From assembly GCF_023715655.1 (NCBI RefSeq), contig NZ_JAMBON010000015.1, forward strand, positions 1-64,000: a stretch of 64,000 bases of DNA. The letters are read 5' to 3'. The stretch is from Oceanobacillus luteolus (GTDB lineage: Bacteria > Bacillota > Bacilli > Bacillales > Amphibacillaceae). The stretch's first letter is position 1. Each line of letters opens with the position of its first letter. Positions 28,025-37,763 of the stretch are shown here, piece by piece. The translations under genes and the position numbers were made by a program. The notes under the pieces are model-generated. The model saw only the letters and a program-made list of their open reading frames with translations, searched no databases and was not told the origin of the DNA.

Positions 28025-28807
28025 TTACTCTTCCTCTAGTAATTCAAAGCTTTCCAACATGTGATGGAACCTTGCCCCATGCCCTTCCGCTGCCTCCAGA
28101 AAATAAACTTGCTTGATGACATACACTTGTTCATTTTGTGCATCTGTTACATAATACCGGTGAATTGGCGTAGTACTTTCCCAACCAAAACTATCTGGAT
28201 CACCGGAACCATCCAATCCCATCCCTTGAATCATCTCTGCTTCGATAGGTTCACTGACCCGCTCCTCACTGCGGATACCCATTGTTTCACTAGTCTCTAT
28301 TCCTTCTTTGATTGCTTGGACAACAGCTTCTGTTGTAGTGTTCTCCACTTTACGGATCTCCATATATACTTCAGGGAAGTCCCCACCAACAGGTTCCTTC
28401 ATTTCAATTCGGTCGTACGCTTCCCCTTTCACCATTTTATAACGCGATTCATCGATATAAATGCTATAGTTCAACTCCTGATTAGGTTCGTAATGGACAT
28501 CAATCTCTTCTTCTTGACCTTCAATCTCTATGATTTCTTTTTTATCCTCCACAAAAATTTTCCTTACACTTTGCACCATAGCATTCTCTGGAGAGTTGCT
28601 TGCTGAAAAAATAATAAAACCAATGAATAAAACTGCAGCTACAGATAAACCGATGGATATTTTTTTCATAACCCTTCCTCTTTTCTTCCGGGGTAACTGA
28701 TCGTCGAGTGACTTCCATATGTCATCTTCCATTTTAGCTATGTCACGTTCATTTGGTTGTTTTGATAGAATCTCTTTTATTTTGTTATCCAGCTCTTTAT
28801 TATTCAT
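28025..28807 (-). CDS. Membrane anti-sigma factor
   Basis: 260 residues: a cytoplasmic N-terminal part (about 1-43, K/E/D-rich), one membrane helix (about 45-65, ISIGLSVAAVLFIGFIIF) and an extracytoplasmic domain of about 190 residues. No CHCC zinc motif is visible. The gene overlaps the ECF sigma gene by 8 bases, and that translational coupling is typical of cognate anti-sigma factors. ATG 28807 is used, with GGGAGGG inside the end of the sigma gene. The domain outside the membrane probably senses an envelope signal; which one is unknown. Confidence 0.8.
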   Translation of the reverse strand: MNNKELDNKIKEILSKQPNERDIAKMEDDIWKSLDDQLPRKKRGRVMKKISIGLSVAAVLFIGFIIFSASNSPENAMVQSVRKIFVEDKKEIIEIEGQEEEIDVHYEPNQELNYSIYIDESRYKMVKGEAYDRIEMKEPVGGDFPEVYMEIRKVENTTTEAVVQAIKEGIETSETMGIRSEERVSEPIEAEMIQGMGLDGSGDPDSFGWESTTPIHRYYVTDAQNEQVYVIKQVYFLEAAEGHGARFHHMLESFELLEEE

Positions 28808-29324
28808 TTGCCATCCCTCCCAGATATGCCCTAAGCTCATTTCTCGCTTGATATAGCCTTGATTTCACTGTTGACTTTGGTACATCCAACAGCGTCGCGA
28901 TTTCTTGTTCCGTATAAGAATTCACATACTTTAACACGAGTAACGTGCGCATTTCTGGTTGTAATCGTTCCATTGCAATTTCTAGATCTTCGTACGTACT
29001 GGACGAATGCTGCTGCCCTAAATAATCTAACGTATCCTCCGTTAAACCAGTGACAAGCTTTGCTTCCTTCTTCATATATCGCATACTTTCATTAACTAAT
29101 ATTCGATAAAACCATGGCTTAAATGGTTTACTCACATCAAAACGATCAATATGGCGAAACACTTTAATAAACGTCTCTTGGACAATATCAAAGGTATGGT
29201 TGTTATTTCGTGTAATTGCATAGACGGTCCGTATCGCGTCACCCGCATACCTGTCATAAAGTATCCGAAATGCCTGCTGGTTGCCTTTTTTGATTTTCTT
29301 AAGCAGTTTTCTTTCCAACTCCAT
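28800..29324 (-). CDS. ECF-family RNA polymerase sigma factor
   Basis: 174 residues with region 2 (about 20-88; DIVQETFIKVFRHIDRFD and KPFKPWFYRILVNE) and region 4 (about 110-165; LEIAMERLQPEMRTLLVLKYVNSYTEQEIATLLDVPKSTVKSRLYQA). This is the standard two-domain ECF layout. It directs polymerase to a dedicated promoter set when released by the membrane protein encoded next. ATG 29324 lies behind GGGGGAG. A TTTTGA...TATAAT promoter about 30 bases upstream on the minus strand is plausible. Confidence 0.92.
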   Translation of the reverse strand: MELERKLLKKIKKGNQQAFRILYDRYAGDAIRTVYAITRNNNHTFDIVQETFIKVFRHIDRFDVSKPFKPWFYRILVNESMRYMKKEAKLVTGLTEDTLDYLGQQHSSSTYEDLEIAMERLQPEMRTLLVLKYVNSYTEQEIATLLDVPKSTVKSRLYQARNELRAYLGGMANE

Positions 29325-29538
29325 CCCCGACCAGCTCCCCCTTTATTCATCTTTCAATTATAATACCTCGCGATGCGCTCAAAAGTTTGTAGAAATTTAT
29401 TTTTTTTAATCAATAGTTCTGAAATTTTGTCCTTTCATCTACTGTCCGAATATTGAACTTTATGATATGATGAGGAAGAACTAGGGATTTATCCCCACAG
29501 GGGCAGCATATTGATACGGGGAATTGGGGGTCTCTTTC

Positions 29539-30819
29539 ATGAAAAGACGTTTGAACGCTTATATTCTATTTATTTTCTTCATGGCGCTTGGGGTGGCATT
29601 GCTCTCCGGCCCAATTGAAATCGATATCACACTCTACGCACAACTGCTTATCATTTACTTGCTATTTACCACGTTATATTCACATTTACAAACCATAGTC
29701 AAAACAGGAAGGGTCAATATAGACTACAGTATTTCTTACGGCTTGTCATTCGGCCTTGTTGCTGGTCCTTTCGGGCTCTTTCTCTTTGAATTGATCAACC
29801 GTTTTTATGTGTTTCTGTATCTGGAAAAAACAGATACAGCAGATAAAGATGAATTTTTGCATACCTTTTATAACGTGGGGGCACCTACGCTTCTTCATTC
29901 ACTTGGTTTTTATCTCTACTATTGGTTGCTTCCATATTTCGAAGCTATTCCCTTGTTCGGATTTTGGATTCTGATCATTCTGATTGTATTTCTGATCGAT
30001 ACGCTTTCATCTATACTTCTTCTCGGTGTCTTTCATATCGTCGGCGATATAAAAACGTGGCAGGATCGGATAAATTTCATCCAAGCTAGAAGCAAGTCGG
30101 AATCGCTGCAAAAGGCAATTTCAAACGGACTATTATTCATTTTTATTATGGAAGGCCGTTGGGGACTGATGTTTGCACTATTTGTTTTAAATTATATTTT
30201 CAGCCGTTCAGCTGTATTAAAATCACAAAGTATTCAACACAAAATTGAACGTGACCGTTTTGAACAAATGGCTTATACCGATTTTCTGACCAAAGTCCAT
30301 AATCGGACATATATGAACAAGGTAATGAGGGAGCTTAATCAATCCGGTGAGCAACTAGGAATTGTTGTGTGTGATATCGATGATTTTAAAAGGATTAACG
30401 ATACATATAATCATACCGTGGGAGACCATGTCATCCATCACTTTGCTACACGGTTAAAGAGTTTTTTAAGCAAAGAGGACTATCTGTTTCGAAGTGGTGG
30501 AGAAGAATTTACGATAATATTAAGGAAGCGAAACTATAATGCCTGTAAAGCTTTAGTAGATAACATTCAGGAGGAAATCCAAAAACTGAAGGTGAAATCG
30601 GAGTACCGTTCCAAGGAAATCTCGGTGAGCTGTACCGCTTCTTTTGGAATGTATTACTTTATTGCAGAGGGAGATACAGATATAAAGCAAGGTTATATCC
30701 ACGCCGACGACTTGTTGAATAAAGCAAAGTCCTTTGGAAAAAACCAGGTAATTTCAAAAAACGGCATGTTCAACAAACCACTTTCAGTAAAATTTGCGAA
30801 TAAGGAATCATACAACTAA
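29539..30819 (+). CDS. Membrane diguanylate cyclase (GGDEF)
   Basis: 426 residues. The N-terminal half (about 1-215) has five or six membrane helices similar to 5TM sensor modules, then a linker helix and a GGDEF domain (about 255-405). The active-site motif is SGGEEF, and the upstream FKRINDTYNHTVGD metal/GTP segment is intact, so it should make c-di-GMP. The RxxD inhibitory site five residues before GGEEF is missing (SKED in its place), so product inhibition is unlikely. ATG 29539 follows TTGGGGGTC. Confidence 0.88.
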   Translation: MKRRLNAYILFIFFMALGVALLSGPIEIDITLYAQLLIIYLLFTTLYSHLQTIVKTGRVNIDYSISYGLSFGLVAGPFGLFLFELINRFYVFLYLEKTDTADKDEFLHTFYNVGAPTLLHSLGFYLYYWLLPYFEAIPLFGFWILIILIVFLIDTLSSILLLGVFHIVGDIKTWQDRINFIQARSKSESLQKAISNGLLFIFIMEGRWGLMFALFVLNYIFSRSAVLKSQSIQHKIERDRFEQMAYTDFLTKVHNRTYMNKVMRELNQSGEQLGIVVCDIDDFKRINDTYNHTVGDHVIHHFATRLKSFLSKEDYLFRSGGEEFTIILRKRNYNACKALVDNIQEEIQKLKVKSEYRSKEISVSCTASFGMYYFIAEGDTDIKQGYIHADDLLNKAKSFGKNQVISKNGMFNKPLSVKFANKESYN

Positions 30820-30850
30820 AAAACAGCTAGTGATCAGCTGTTTTTTAGTT
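30814..30850. terminator. Bidirectional terminator between the GGDEF gene and CoA-transferase
   Basis: AACTAAAAAACAGCT pairs perfectly with AGCTGTTTTTTAGTT, loop about 7 nt. It overlaps the stop codons of both convergent genes. Confidence 0.9.
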
Positions 30851-32146
30851 GAGTATGTTTCTTTTCTTCGCTTCGAAGGTCAGTTCTTCACGGAACTTAG
30901 GATGTGCAATATTAATTAAAGCTTCTGTTCGTTCCCTCACGGTTTTACCCCTTAAATTTGCGATACCGTACTCGGTGACAATATAATTGACATCATTTTT
31001 ACTCGTCGTCACAATTGCTCCCGGAGAAAGAATCGATTTGATTCTGCTTACCGTTCCGCCCTTTGCGGTAGACGGGAAGGCAAGAAAACTCTTTCCACCA
31101 GGAGAAAGTACGGCCCCCCGCACAAAGTCCACTTGACCTCCTGTTCCGGAGAAGTGCATCGCACCGAGAGATTCCGCGCAAACTTGTCCAAAAAAGTCCA
31201 CTTCCACAGCAGAGTTGATCGACATGAAATTCGGCAGTTGCCTAATGATGCTTGGATCATTTACCTGATCAATCGGTAACATCTTTACAGATTCATTCTC
31301 GTGAATATAGTCATAAACCCGTTTCGACCCAAAAGCAAATGAGGCAACTGTTTTGCCTTGGTGTAAAGGTTTCATTGCATTTGTAACCGCACCGGCTTCA
31401 ATCAGATCTATCATGCTTTCCGTAAACATTTCTGTATGGATCCCTATGTTCCGCTTTTCCTGCAATGCTGCACCTACTGCATCAGGAATGGCACCGATAC
31501 CAAATTGAATGGTGGATTCATCCGGTATTTCCTCCGCTATATAGGCTGCGATTTTTTTACTGATATCCTCCAACTCAGGTCGTGGATAGTCAGGTAGTTC
31601 CACATGATTTTCACATAATGCATCCACTTGTGAAATATGGACGACAGGTCCAGTTACAGACCGCGGCATATTTTTATTCACTTCCAAATAAATTCGTTTT
31701 GCCTTTTTAATGAGTGCCTCACTTAAGGAAGCAGAAACCCCCGTACTGAAATTCCCATTCTCATCCATTGGAGACACGCAAAGGAAGATAGCATCCAACC
31801 GGTCATACGATCCAATCAACGATGGCATATCCCTGAAATATGCCGGCATCACCTCGGCAGCTCCTCTATTTACAGCTTCCCGTGCAAATCCACCGGAAAA
31901 CCAGGAAACACCTGTAATTTCAGGATATTCTTCATTATATGCCCCAATTGGCATCCATTCTAATAATGTATGATATTTAATATCTGTCAGCTTTTTTTCC
32001 TTTACATGCTTATCAAATGCAGTGATAATTGCTGGAGGGAGCGAAAGTCCAATATCAGAACCACATATCCAACCTGACTCGACATGTTGTACGATATTCT
32101 CAGGTGTAGTTCTTCTGGCTTCATACTGTGTCAGGTATTTACTCAT
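30845..32146 (-). CDS. Acetyl-CoA hydrolase/transferase family CoA-transferase (4-hydroxybutyrate/butyrate type)
   Basis: 433 residues, close in length to AbfT/Cat2 and butyryl-CoA:acetate CoA-transferases. The catalytic glutamate is readable as about Glu239 in GIHTEMFTESMIDL. Downstream are GTGGQVDFVRGA and VTEYGIANLRGKT, which shape the CoA pocket. It exchanges CoA between short-chain carboxylates; the exact acid cannot be read. ATG 32146 has GAAAGGA before it. A second, different CoA-transferase lies at 44107-45627. Confidence 0.87.
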   Translation of the reverse strand: MSKYLTQYEARRTTPENIVQHVESGWICGSDIGLSLPPAIITAFDKHVKEKKLTDIKYHTLLEWMPIGAYNEEYPEITGVSWFSGGFAREAVNRGAAEVMPAYFRDMPSLIGSYDRLDAIFLCVSPMDENGNFSTGVSASLSEALIKKAKRIYLEVNKNMPRSVTGPVVHISQVDALCENHVELPDYPRPELEDISKKIAAYIAEEIPDESTIQFGIGAIPDAVGAALQEKRNIGIHTEMFTESMIDLIEAGAVTNAMKPLHQGKTVASFAFGSKRVYDYIHENESVKMLPIDQVNDPSIIRQLPNFMSINSAVEVDFFGQVCAESLGAMHFSGTGGQVDFVRGAVLSPGGKSFLAFPSTAKGGTVSRIKSILSPGAIVTTSKNDVNYIVTEYGIANLRGKTVRERTEALINIAHPKFREELTFEAKKRNILN

Positions 32147-32172
32147 CTGCAAAATCCTTTCTTATAAGGACC

Positions 32173-33249
32173 TCAAACCGCCCGTGTTCTTTTCTTCTTT
32201 GCAATTTGTTTACTTCTTAACTGTCCGCATGCAGCATCGATATCTGCGCCATTTTCCCAACGGACACCACTATTAATTCCGCCCGCCTTTAAAGTTTGAT
32301 GGAATTCATGAATCGTATCTACTTCACTTCGTTCATACTGAATATGCTCATCCACCTTGTTATAAGGGATTAAATTCACATAAGCCAAATGACGGTGATT
32401 ATAAAGTAATTTTACAAGTTCTTTCGCTTCCTTCTTATGGTCGTTTACACCTTGCAGCATGATATACTCATAAGTGATGCGACGGTTCGTTTTCTCTAAA
32501 TAGTAGTCGACAGCCTTCATCAGCTTTTCAATTGGGAACGCTTTATTGATCTTCATAATCTGTGTACGCAGTTCGTTGTTAGGCGCATGCAGGGAAATTG
32601 CCAAGTTCACTTGAATCCCAGTATCTGCAAATTCATAAATTTTATGAGCGAGGCCACTCGTTGATACCGTAATATGACGTGCACCAATATTCAAGCCTTT
32701 CTCATCATTGACGATATATAAGAAATCCATCAGGTTGTTAAAATTATCAAATGGTTCACCAATACCCATCACGACAATATGACTAACCCGTTCATTTTTC
32801 CCTTTACTGTCCAAGTTCTTTTGGACTTGCATAATTTGTTCCACAATTTCTGCGCTTGAAAGATCTCTGTTTTTTGACAGAAGGCCGCTTGCACAGAAAG
32901 AACAGCCGATGTTACAGCCGACCTGGGTCGTCACACAGACAGAAAGTCCATAATCAAAACGCATCAATACGGTTTCAATGACGTTTCCATCTGCAAGTTT
33001 GAATAAATATTTAACTGTCCCATCCTTCGATTCCTGTTTGATTTCCTCTTCCAGGGTGTGGATGACAAAATTTTCTTCGAGCAATTGAATGGTTGACTGA
33101 TTAACATTCGACATCTCCGTAAAATGCTGAATCCGCTTTTTATAAACCCAATCCCAAACTTGATTGGCACGAAAGCGTTTTTCACCATTATCTATAAGCC
33201 ATTCTTCCAATTCTTTAAACGTTAATCCATAAATGGATGTTTTAGACAT
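32173..33249 (-). CDS. rlmN: 23S rRNA (adenine2503-C2)-methyltransferase RlmN
   Basis: 358 residues. The radical SAM cluster cysteines are Cys112, Cys116 and Cys119 in [12 protein letters not shown]. The second catalytic cysteine, about Cys341, lies in DIDAACGQL near the C-terminus. [11 protein letters not shown] and ITVSTSGL are further RlmN hallmarks. It methylates A2503 of 23S rRNA and some tRNAs. ATG 33249 (MSKTSIYGL) replaces longer in-frame starts; its ribosome site (GGGGAACTA) is modest. The CoA-transferase start is 27 bases downstream on the same strand, so co-transcription is possible. Confidence 0.95.
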   Translation of the reverse strand: MSKTSIYGLTFKELEEWLIDNGEKRFRANQVWDWVYKKRIQHFTEMSNVNQSTIQLLEENFVIHTLEEEIKQESKDGTVKYLFKLADGNVIETVLMRFDYGLSVCVTTQVGCNIGCSFCASGLLSKNRDLSSAEIVEQIMQVQKNLDSKGKNERVSHIVVMGIGEPFDNFNNLMDFLYIVNDEKGLNIGARHITVSTSGLAHKIYEFADTGIQVNLAISLHAPNNELRTQIMKINKAFPIEKLMKAVDYYLEKTNRRITYEYIMLQGVNDHKKEAKELVKLLYNHRHLAYVNLIPYNKVDEHIQYERSEVDTIHEFHQTLKAGGINSGVRWENGADIDAACGQLRSKQIAKKKRTRAV

Positions 33250-33398
33250 ATTAGTTCCCCATTTCTTATAACTTTCCTTCTTTATCTTACTTGAATCTCT
33301 GCTCTGTAGCAAATCGCCTTTGTAAGTTCGAATAGTGGACGAAAATAGAGACAAACCTTTATCCTGTATAGTAAAGAAATAAAGAAGGAGTGAGTTGT

Positions 33399-34415
33399 TT
33401 GCTACATGAACGTGCAAATAATTTTAATGGAATTCCCTTATCCGTATTAGATCTCGCGCCAATCCGGGAAGGTTCCAATGCCGAAGAGGCTTTCAAGGAA
33501 AGTGTGTCCCTTGCCCAGCATGTGGAAAAATTGGGCTTTAATCGTTATTGGCTTGCAGAGCATCATAATATGCCAGGTATCGGAAGCTCGGCAACATCGG
33601 TACTGATTGCACATATCGCGGGTAACACCAATTATATGCGAGTTGGTTCAGGAGGAATTATGCTGCCTAACCACGCTACGATCGTGATCGCTGAACAATT
33701 CGGAACGTTGGAATCACTTTTCCCTGGACGCATCGACCTCGGATTAGGCCGAGCACCTGGGACAGACCAAGCGACAGCCTATGCCCTTAGAAGGACTTTA
33801 AATTCCGGACCGGAAGAGTTTCCAATGCAAGTGAATGAATTACAAGATTATTTTTCTGATAAGCCCATTTCCCGAGTCCAGGCTGTGCCAGGCAGAGGGC
33901 TTGATATTCCAATCTGGCTGCTTGGGTCCAGTGACTTCAGCGCAAGACTTGCTGCCGAAAAAGGTTTGTATTTCTCCTTTGCAAGTCACTTTGCACCTCG
34001 TTATACCGTTCCAGCGTTGAAATTGTATCGAGATAACTTCAAGCCTTCTGATACACTAGCCAAACCGTATGCGATGGTGGGTGTAAATGTGATCGCAGCA
34101 GATACTGCGGAAGAAGCAGAACGGCTTGCGAGTTCCCAATATATGCAGTTCCTTGATTTGCGACGTGGTGAAGCAAGGAAGCTCCAAGCACCGATTGATA
34201 ATATGGAAGAAGTATGGACACCAATGGAAAAAGCGGCAGTACTGCAATCCTTAGATCCACGAACAACCATCGTTGGAGATAAAGATACAGTCAGAAAACG
34301 ACTCCGCGCCTTCCAAGAAGAAACAAATGCAGATGAAATCATCATCGGCTCACAAATCTATGACCTCAACGACCGCTTACGTTCGTATGAGATTGTAGCA
34401 GAGTTGTTTGATTAA
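33399..34415 (+). CDS. LLM-class flavin-dependent oxidoreductase (luciferase-like)
   Basis: 338 residues of the bacterial luciferase superfamily with the group opening [11 protein letters not shown], then [25 protein letters not shown] (about 48-72) and [13 protein letters not shown] (about 115-127). These TIM-barrel enzymes oxidise substrates with reduced FMN; the substrate is unknown. A GTG at 33390 sits inside the AAGGAG site itself, so the TTG at 33399, 8 bases after it, is the better start. It is divergent from rlmN. Confidence 0.87.
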   Translation: MLHERANNFNGIPLSVLDLAPIREGSNAEEAFKESVSLAQHVEKLGFNRYWLAEHHNMPGIGSSATSVLIAHIAGNTNYMRVGSGGIMLPNHATIVIAEQFGTLESLFPGRIDLGLGRAPGTDQATAYALRRTLNSGPEEFPMQVNELQDYFSDKPISRVQAVPGRGLDIPIWLLGSSDFSARLAAEKGLYFSFASHFAPRYTVPALKLYRDNFKPSDTLAKPYAMVGVNVIAADTAEEAERLASSQYMQFLDLRRGEARKLQAPIDNMEEVWTPMEKAAVLQSLDPRTTIVGDKDTVRKRLRAFQEETNADEIIIGSQIYDLNDRLRSYEIVAELFD

Positions 34416-34485
34416 TAGCTTGAATGAAGGAGAAGGTGGGACATAATAATACTTTCAACGGATAAATCCGAACAGCCACTTTACT

Positions 34486-34664
34486 AGCTCCGGAAATATA
34501 CGTAGACTCCTGCGGGATGAAAGGCATCGGTGAGACCCCGCAAGACGCTTGCGTCTGAGGCAGACTAAGTGCGCCACGTCCTGTGGCAACGTCTGCATTA
34601 GCACGTCCTATGCGTTGAGGCTCACCAGCCGCCCGCGCGGAATGCGCAGTATATTTCCGGAGCT
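34486..34664 (+). repeat. Long-hairpin intergenic repeat, family 1, copy C
   Basis: A perfect 15-bp terminal inverted repeat, AGCTCCGGAAATATA (34486-34500) and its complement (34650-34664). The core shares GGCATCGGTGAGACCCCGCA and CAGCCGCCCGCG with copy B, and the arms differ from both other copies. A cassette of about 50 bases with AGGA-loop hairpins interrupts the core at 34560-34613. This and flanking sequence fill the gap between the LLM gene and mrpG. Confidence 0.85.
34560..34613 (-). repeat. AGGA-loop hairpin cassette in repeat copy C
   Basis: On the minus strand the loop of GCCAC-AGGAC-GTGGC (34573-34587) presents AGGA. An outer helix GCAGAC/GTCTGC (34560-34565 with 34591-34596) encloses it. 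A second AGGAC block lies at 34604-34609. Compare 15115-15155 and 48454-48510. Confidence 0.65.
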
Positions 34665-34752
34665 TGTCAGAGGCACTACCATTAAGCTGTTCGTGTTTTA
34701 GCTATAACTAAAAGGTTATGTCCTTTTTCCTTTCCAACTATAAAACCAAAAA

Positions 34753-34780
34753 AATCAAGCAACCTCACAGCTACTTGATT
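34753..34780 (-). terminator. Terminator of the mrp operon
   Basis: AATCAAG/CTTGATT with a 14-nt loop; the minus strand continues into TTTTTTGG. It overlaps the mrpG stop. Confidence 0.75.
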
Positions 34781-35162
34781 AATTCGTATTATCCTCTTTC
34801 AATTCTTCCTTCTTCCCGTGGATAACATCCTCCAAAGCATCCTCAATCGTAATATCCGCCAACTTCACTTTAGCCCGATAAGCAGCCCTTGTTACCAGAT
34901 GCCCAGAAACTGGTGCAGTCAAGAAAACAAAGATAATACCCAACACCAGACGGACACTAAAATACCCTTGGCTTACTACGATATAAATCAATGCTCCAGT
35001 CAACGTCATAAGCACGCCTAGCGTAGAGCTTTTCGTTGCGGCATGAGAACGGGTGTATACATCTGGGAAACGGATAAGTCCAACGGCGCTAACGAACGCA
35101 AACAACGAACCAATAAAAATCAAAAACACGCCAATGTACTCAATTATCACGCTTACGTTCAA
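34779..35162 (-). CDS. mrpG: Na+/H+ antiporter subunit MrpG
   Basis: About 127 residues with three membrane helices and the MrpG signature AVGLIRFPDVYTRSHAATKSS (about 22-42). It is the last gene of the seven-gene operon and overlaps mrpF by about 20 bases. The start is probably TTG 35162, with AGAGGGG at the right distance; GTG 35171 is too close to that site. MrpG is required for a functional complex, though its own role is not resolved. Confidence 0.9.
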   Translation of the reverse strand: MNVSVIIEYIGVFLIFIGSLFAFVSAVGLIRFPDVYTRSHAATKSSTLGVLMTLTGALIYIVVSQGYFSVRLVLGIIFVFLTAPVSGHLVTRAAYRAKVKLADITIEDALEDVIHGKKEELKEDNTN

Positions 35163-35424
35163 TAATAACACCCCTCTCTATATACTTCGTGAAGGAAATG
35201 GTGCTAATAAACGCAAGGATTGCCAGCACGAGAATAACCTCAAGAAAAGCTTTGGTTTTAAGTAATATGGATATGATCGCTAATGCCGAAACAATCTGTA
35301 CCCCTATCATATCCAGGGAGAGGACGCGATCAGGTAGACTTGGCCCGATAATAACTCGTATTAAAGTAATCGCAATAGCTATCCCGAATAAAATCAACGA
35401 TGTAATGAGCAAAGTTTGGATCAT
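35140..35424 (-). CDS. mrpF: Na+/H+ antiporter subunit MrpF
   Basis: 94 residues, three membrane helices, with the family pattern RVIIGPSLPDRVLSLDMIGV (about 24-43). The conserved acidic residue after DRV is present. Its first base is shared with the end of mrpE, so the two are translationally coupled. Part of the Mrp membrane complex that exchanges cytoplasmic Na+ for external H+. Confidence 0.93.
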   Translation of the reverse strand: MIQTLLITSLILFGIAIAITLIRVIIGPSLPDRVLSLDMIGVQIVSALAIISILLKTKAFLEVILVLAILAFISTISFTKYIERGVIIERKRDN

Positions 35425-35906
35425 CAGCGCGTCACCTCCATAATAGCTTTTTCAAAAGTGTGCAGAGACTTGATCAGCATTTCTTTTGATTCTTCCAGGT
35501 CCATACCGTGGATATATAAATAATCCTCTTCTGGTGTAACTTCCATTACAACAGATCCTGGAGTCAACGTCAGGAGTAAAGATATTGCTGTAATTTCCCA
35601 TTCTCCACGCATTTGTGTCTCATATTTAAAGATTCCCGGTTTATAGTTTACCTTTGGACTTAAAATATGTTTCAACACCCATATACTGGACGAAAAAGTC
35701 TCCCGCAGAAAGATAAGGATTAACTTAAACAGGGCCCAAGGCCGAGCGAGATAGAATTTTTCTCCAAATAAACGGTGCATCAAAAACACAATTCCGATCC
35801 CGACAATATAGCCGGCAACGAATGTGGTAAATTGCAGCTCATTTTCATCACTAATCAGCGTCCAGAGTATAGCAATAAATACATTAAGAAAAAATTGTGC
35901 TGGCAT
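35424..35906 (-). CDS. mrpE: Na+/H+ antiporter subunit MrpE
   Basis: 160 residues, two or three N-terminal membrane helices and a cytoplasmic C-terminal domain with LTLTPGSVVMEVTPEEDYLYIHGMD (about 115-139), the MrpE hallmark. Length equals that of B. subtilis MrpE. A gap of 40 bases separates it from mrpD, the only real spacer in the operon. Confidence 0.93.
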   Translation of the reverse strand: MPAQFFLNVFIAILWTLISDENELQFTTFVAGYIVGIGIVFLMHRLFGEKFYLARPWALFKLILIFLRETFSSSIWVLKHILSPKVNYKPGIFKYETQMRGEWEITAISLLLTLTPGSVVMEVTPEEDYLYIHGMDLEESKEMLIKSLHTFEKAIMEVTR

Positions 35907-35946
35907 TGTTGTCAGCTCCTCTTTTAGCTACTAATAGCTCATTCTT

Positions 35947-37425
35947 CTAATCATTCAGTACAGCATCAATATAAACCTGGGGATTCATTAAGGTATATGC
36001 TGCGTCCGCCACATATGGCGCAAAATATTCCGCCCCAAGCCCAAGAACAAACATCAATATGGTGAGTAGGCCAAATGATACCATCCAACCTTTTCGCAAT
36101 GGAATTTCATCTTCAAAACTAATGATTGTTTCTCCCCAAAAGCTATTCAAGAAGATACGCAGGAGAGAATATAATACAAAAATACTAGAAATAAAAGCTA
36201 GGGCCAATAAAATAAAGGAACCCGCTTCAATTGCTCCTTGACCAACAAGGACTTTTCCAATAAATCCACTAAGCGGTGGAACTCCTGCAAGTGACAGCAT
36301 AACGATAAAGAACATCCAACCGAACGCAGGGTAATTTCGGATCAGTCCACTCATATTATCGAACCGTTTCTCACCGGTAACAGTTATCATCGTACCCGCC
36401 AGTAAAAAGAGCAGTGATTTTGCAATCATATCATGCATGAGATAGTAAATGGAGCCTTCAAAAGCTTCCTGTGTCATGACTGCCAGTCCGACTAGGATAA
36501 ACCCAACGGCGATAATGACATTGTAAGCGACAATTTGGCGAATATCCTTATAAGCAACCGCACCAATACTCCCTGCAATTAACGTTGCACCTGCGAGAAT
36601 TCCAATTGCCAAGTGGGTAATCTGAGTTTCATGATAAAAAATCAGAGTGAATACACGAATCATCGAGTAAATACCGACCTTTGTCAACAATCCTCCAAAC
36701 AATGCCGCAACCGCTGTTGGTGGTGCACTATATGATCCAGGAAGCCAAAAGTATAGAAGCAAACCGGATTTAAGGGCAAATACAACGAGGAATACCAAAC
36801 TCGTAATCGTAAGTAATGGTGTTTGGCCTGATTCACTAATTAACTGAGAAATATGCGCCATGTTCAACGTTCCGAGCTGGGCATATAAATAGGCAATCCC
36901 AACAAGGAAAAACCAAGAGGAAATGATATTGATGACGACATATTTGATCGATTCGCGCAGCTGCATCTTCTTACCGCCAAGGACAATCAATACATAGGAT
37001 GCAAGCAACATAATTTCAAAATTGACATAAAGGTTAAAAATGTCACCTGTTAAAAAAGAACCGTTAACTCCTGCAAGAAGGAAATTAACAAAGGAGTAGA
37101 AATACATATTCTCCATTTCCCTGCCAATAGAGGAAAACGCGTAGATTGTACAAATGAGTGTAACAATAGTAGCAACAAGCACGAGTATCGCAGAAAAGGA
37201 ATCAGCTACAAACAGAATTCCAAATGGCGGTTGCCAACCACCAAAGTCAAGACGCATGATCCCATCCGTATATACGGATTGCAATATATACCCAGAGATT
37301 CCTATTGTCGTCAGTAAACCGATAACCGTGATGGCTCGCTGTGTTTTTATATAGGGTCTTAAGAAAATCAAAATAATACCAATAATAATTGGAAGCGCCA
37401 TTGGCAGTACAATCAAATTAGTCAT
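35947..37425 (-). CDS. mrpD: Na+/H+ antiporter subunit MrpD
   Basis: 492 residues, about fourteen membrane helices, homologous to complex I proton-pumping subunits. NFEIMLLASYVLIVLGG (about 127-143) has the essential helix-5 glutamate, and LLYFWLPGSYSAPPTAVAALFGGLLTKVG (about 218-246) has the conserved lysine helices. ATG 37425 (MTNLIVLP) with GAGGTAG upstream is the right start; the longer reading is spurious. The start overlaps mrpC by 8 bases. Confidence 0.95.
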   Translation of the reverse strand: MTNLIVLPMALPIIIGIILIFLRPYIKTQRAITVIGLLTTIGISGYILQSVYTDGIMRLDFGGWQPPFGILFVADSFSAILVLVATIVTLICTIYAFSSIGREMENMYFYSFVNFLLAGVNGSFLTGDIFNLYVNFEIMLLASYVLIVLGGKKMQLRESIKYVVINIISSWFFLVGIAYLYAQLGTLNMAHISQLISESGQTPLLTITSLVFLVVFALKSGLLLYFWLPGSYSAPPTAVAALFGGLLTKVGIYSMIRVFTLIFYHETQITHLAIGILAGATLIAGSIGAVAYKDIRQIVAYNVIIAVGFILVGLAVMTQEAFEGSIYYLMHDMIAKSLLFLLAGTMITVTGEKRFDNMSGLIRNYPAFGWMFFIVMLSLAGVPPLSGFIGKVLVGQGAIEAGSFILLALAFISSIFVLYSLLRIFLNSFWGETIISFEDEIPLRKGWMVSFGLLTILMFVLGLGAEYFAPYVADAAYTLMNPQVYIDAVLND

Positions 37426-37759
37426 ATTTACTACCTCGCAATTCTTCCAAGTTATCCGTACCGAGTGTCTGGTATGCACGGTATGAAATCGTGAGTATCA
37501 CTGCAGTAACCGCGAAGCTGATAACAATCGACGTTAAGATCAAAGCCTGTGGCAGCGGATCTACAAATGCACTGACATCCTCATCCCCCAGTATCGGAAC
37601 GTTCCCTGTTTTCAACCCACCCATGGTAATGATCAATAAATGTGCCGCATGGGAGAAAATAGCCGTCCCTAAGACTACACGGAGTATACTTTTTGATAAT
37701 AATAAATATGTTCCAACAGTGACTAATACACCGGATAGGATGGTTATTAACGTTTCCAT
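37418..37759 (-). CDS. mrpC: Na+/H+ antiporter subunit MrpC
   Basis: 113 residues, exactly the usual MrpC/NuoK-like length, three membrane helices, with SHAAHLLIITMGG (about 37-49) and FVDPLPQALILTSIVISFAVTA. ATG 37759 (METLITIL) is preferred to the upstream in-frame start at 37777 because it gives the family N-terminus and AGTGAGGATG lies before it. It begins 4 bases after the end of mrpB. Confidence 0.94.
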   Translation of the reverse strand: METLITILSGVLVTVGTYLLLSKSILRVVLGTAIFSHAAHLLIITMGGLKTGNVPILGDEDVSAFVDPLPQALILTSIVISFAVTAVILTISYRAYQTLGTDNLEELRGSKYD

Positions 37760-37763
37760 TGAC

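Noticed and set aside
29340-29538. c-di-GMP riboswitch upstream of the GGDEF gene
   Set aside because: No GEMM-type conserved core is seen; only a short GGGG/CCCC-type hairpin near 29493.
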